Source of the DNA: Chloroflexota bacterium | Lineage (GTDB): Bacteria > Chloroflexota > UBA6077 > FW602-bin22 > JACQUS01 | NCBI GenBank assembly: GCA_016210125.1 | Contig: JACQUS010000436.1 | Span: 1 to 5,368, forward strand | DNA: 5,368 bases | Direction: 5' to 3' | In this document: piece by piece, positions 4,423-5,368 of the stretch | Numbering within the stretch: position 1 is the first letter of the stretch | Layout of the letters: every line of letters begins with the position of its first letter | Made by a program: the position numbers and the translations under genes | The notes under the pieces: generated by a model | What the model was told of the DNA's origin: nothing | Database searches by the model: none | Seen by the model: only the letters and a program-made list of their open reading frames with translations

Positions 4423-5368
4423 TTAGGCCCGCAGCTCGACGATGATGTTCTCCCAGTCGTCCAGGTGGGCGCAGCAGCCGGGCGGGACGACCGTCGTCGC
4501 GTCGTACTCCTCGACGATCAGCGGCCCCTCGCTCCGGCCGCCGCGCAGCGCTGGGCGGTCGACGACCGGCGTGTCGAGCCAGCCGTGCTGCTCGCCGAAG
4601 TAGACGCGCCGGCCGCCGCGGGCCGGTAGGCCGACGCGATCGACGCTGATGCGCTCGGGCACGCGTGGCGTGGCCGGGACGCCGGCCGCCGTGAGGCGCA
4701 GGCTGACGATCTCGACCGGCTCGTCTACGGCGCGGTGGCCGTAAGTGCGCTCGTGCTCCTGGCCGAAGCGCTCGCCCAAGTCGGCCAGGGCCGCGGCGCT
4801 CAGCTCGCCGTGCGCCAGCGGAATCGCCAGCTCGAACGACTGCCCGACATAGCGCATGTCGGCCGCCCAGACTAGGCGCTGCGCCGCTGGCCCGTAGCCC
4901 TCATCGGCCAGGGTCGCGCGGGCCTCGGCGCCGAGCCGCGCCAGCAGCACGTTGAGCTCGGCCAGGTCGACGTCCACCAGCCGGCGCACGCAGCTCTGCA
5001 CGAAGTGGTGCTCGACCTCGGAAAAAAGCAGGCCGAAGGCGCTGAACAAGCCCGGCGCCGGCGGGACGACGACGCGCGGCATCTCCAGCTCGACGGCCAT
5101 ACCTGCGCCGTGCAGCGGGCCGTTGCCGCCGAAGGCGAAGAAGACATAGTCGCGCGGGTCGCGGCCGCGCTCGCTGGAGACCGCCTTGACGGCGCGGATC
5201 ATGTTCGAGTTGGCGATGAGGTGCGCGCCGTAGGCCGCCCCGGTCTGGTCGAGAGCGAGGGGTCCAGCGATGCGCTCGCGGAAGACGCGCGCCGCCCGCT
5301 CGGCGTCGAGCCGCAGCGCCCCGCCGACCAGGTGCTCGGGGTTCAGGTAGCCGAGCAGGACGTTGGCG
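4423..5368 (-). CDS. hyuA: Hydantoinase A / oxoprolinase-type subunit (HyuA family), C-terminal part
   Basis: The frame is open from the right window edge to TAA 4425-4423 and yields 314 residues, roughly the C-terminal 45% of a family whose members run to about 680-700. The internal ATG at 5202 is not the start: upstream codons encode NVLLGYLNPEHLVGGAL (2-18) and GAHLIANSNM (47-56), which are typical of HyuA. The ATPase-fold signature FAFGGNGPLHG (77-87) corresponds to the usual FGGAGPLHA, with Asn in place of the first Ala. The C-terminal region holds the DMRYVGQSFEL and GPLIVEEYDATTVVPPG stretches shared across the family. HyuA is taken to bind ATP and activate the ring carbonyl of the cyclic imide or lactam, which is opened jointly with HyuB. 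The last residues, ENIIVELRA, are nearly repeated downstream in the gap before hyuB. The family is certain; the substrate is not known. Confidence 0.94.
   Translation of the reverse strand, partial: ANVLLGYLNPEHLVGGALRLDAERAARVFRERIAGPLALDQTGAAYGAHLIANSNMIRAVKAVSSERGRDPRDYVFFAFGGNGPLHGAGMAVELEMPRVVVPPAPGLFSAFGLLFSEVEHHFVQSCVRRLVDVDLAELNVLLARLGAEARATLADEGYGPAAQRLVWAADMRYVGQSFELAIPLAHGELSAAALADLGERFGQEHERTYGHRAVDEPVEIVSLRLTAAGVPATPRVPERISVDRVGLPARGGRRVYFGEQHGWLDTPVVDRPALRGGRSEGPLIVEEYDATTVVPPGCCAHLDDWENIIVELRA

Noticed and set aside
2385..4445. 686-codon open frame on the + strand opposite hyuB
   Set aside because: It is antisense to a full-length, well-conserved HyuB. The translation is rich in Arg, Ala, Val and Asp without domain character, as expected for a shadow frame in GC-rich DNA.

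Overview
This is a visibly GC-rich bacterial chromosome segment with Shine-Dalgarno-led genes and strong G/C in third codon positions, which makes long spurious antisense frames common. The gene set (alpha/beta hydrolase, creatininase-family amidohydrolase, NHL/PAL-like beta-propeller, HyuA/HyuB) together with palindromic intergenic elements resembles soil or sediment lineages such as Rokubacteria, Chloroflexota or Tectomicrobia. That assignment is an impression, not something the window proves.

Layout. On the + strand, the 3' end of an alpha/beta hydrolase (1-255) is followed after 86 bases by a creatininase-family metallohydrolase (342-1136). On the - strand, reading right to left, the 3' end of hyuA (5368-4423) is followed by hyuB (4331-2550) and then a six-bladed NHL-repeat propeller gene (2273-1389). 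The creatininase and propeller genes therefore converge on 1137-1388. The two longer gene-free stretches, 1137-1388 and 2274-2549, are packed with palindromic repeats.

Function. HyuA and HyuB are the two halves of an ATP-dependent hydantoinase/oxoprolinase-type enzyme that opens five-membered cyclic imides or lactams. Creatininase-family enzymes cleave small amides and cyclic guanidines. The alpha/beta hydrolase suggests hydrolysis of a small ester, amide or C-C bond. The neighbourhood is thus a catabolic locus for cyclic amide or ureide-like compounds, but the substrates cannot be read from sequence. The propeller keeps several features of peptidyl-hydroxyglycine amidating lyase but lacks some of its key residues.

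The most unusual content is non-coding. Two related double-hairpin elements in inverted orientation bracket the propeller gene, and a degenerate third copy lies nearby. A separate pair of 41-base hairpin repeats shows two compensatory base-pair changes. A 35-base near-duplicate of the hyuA 3' end sits in the hyuA-hyuB gap, immediately before the hyuB ribosome-binding site. I see no CRISPR array, tRNA, rRNA, transposase or defence system. The core genes are known families, and no clearly new protein system is evident.
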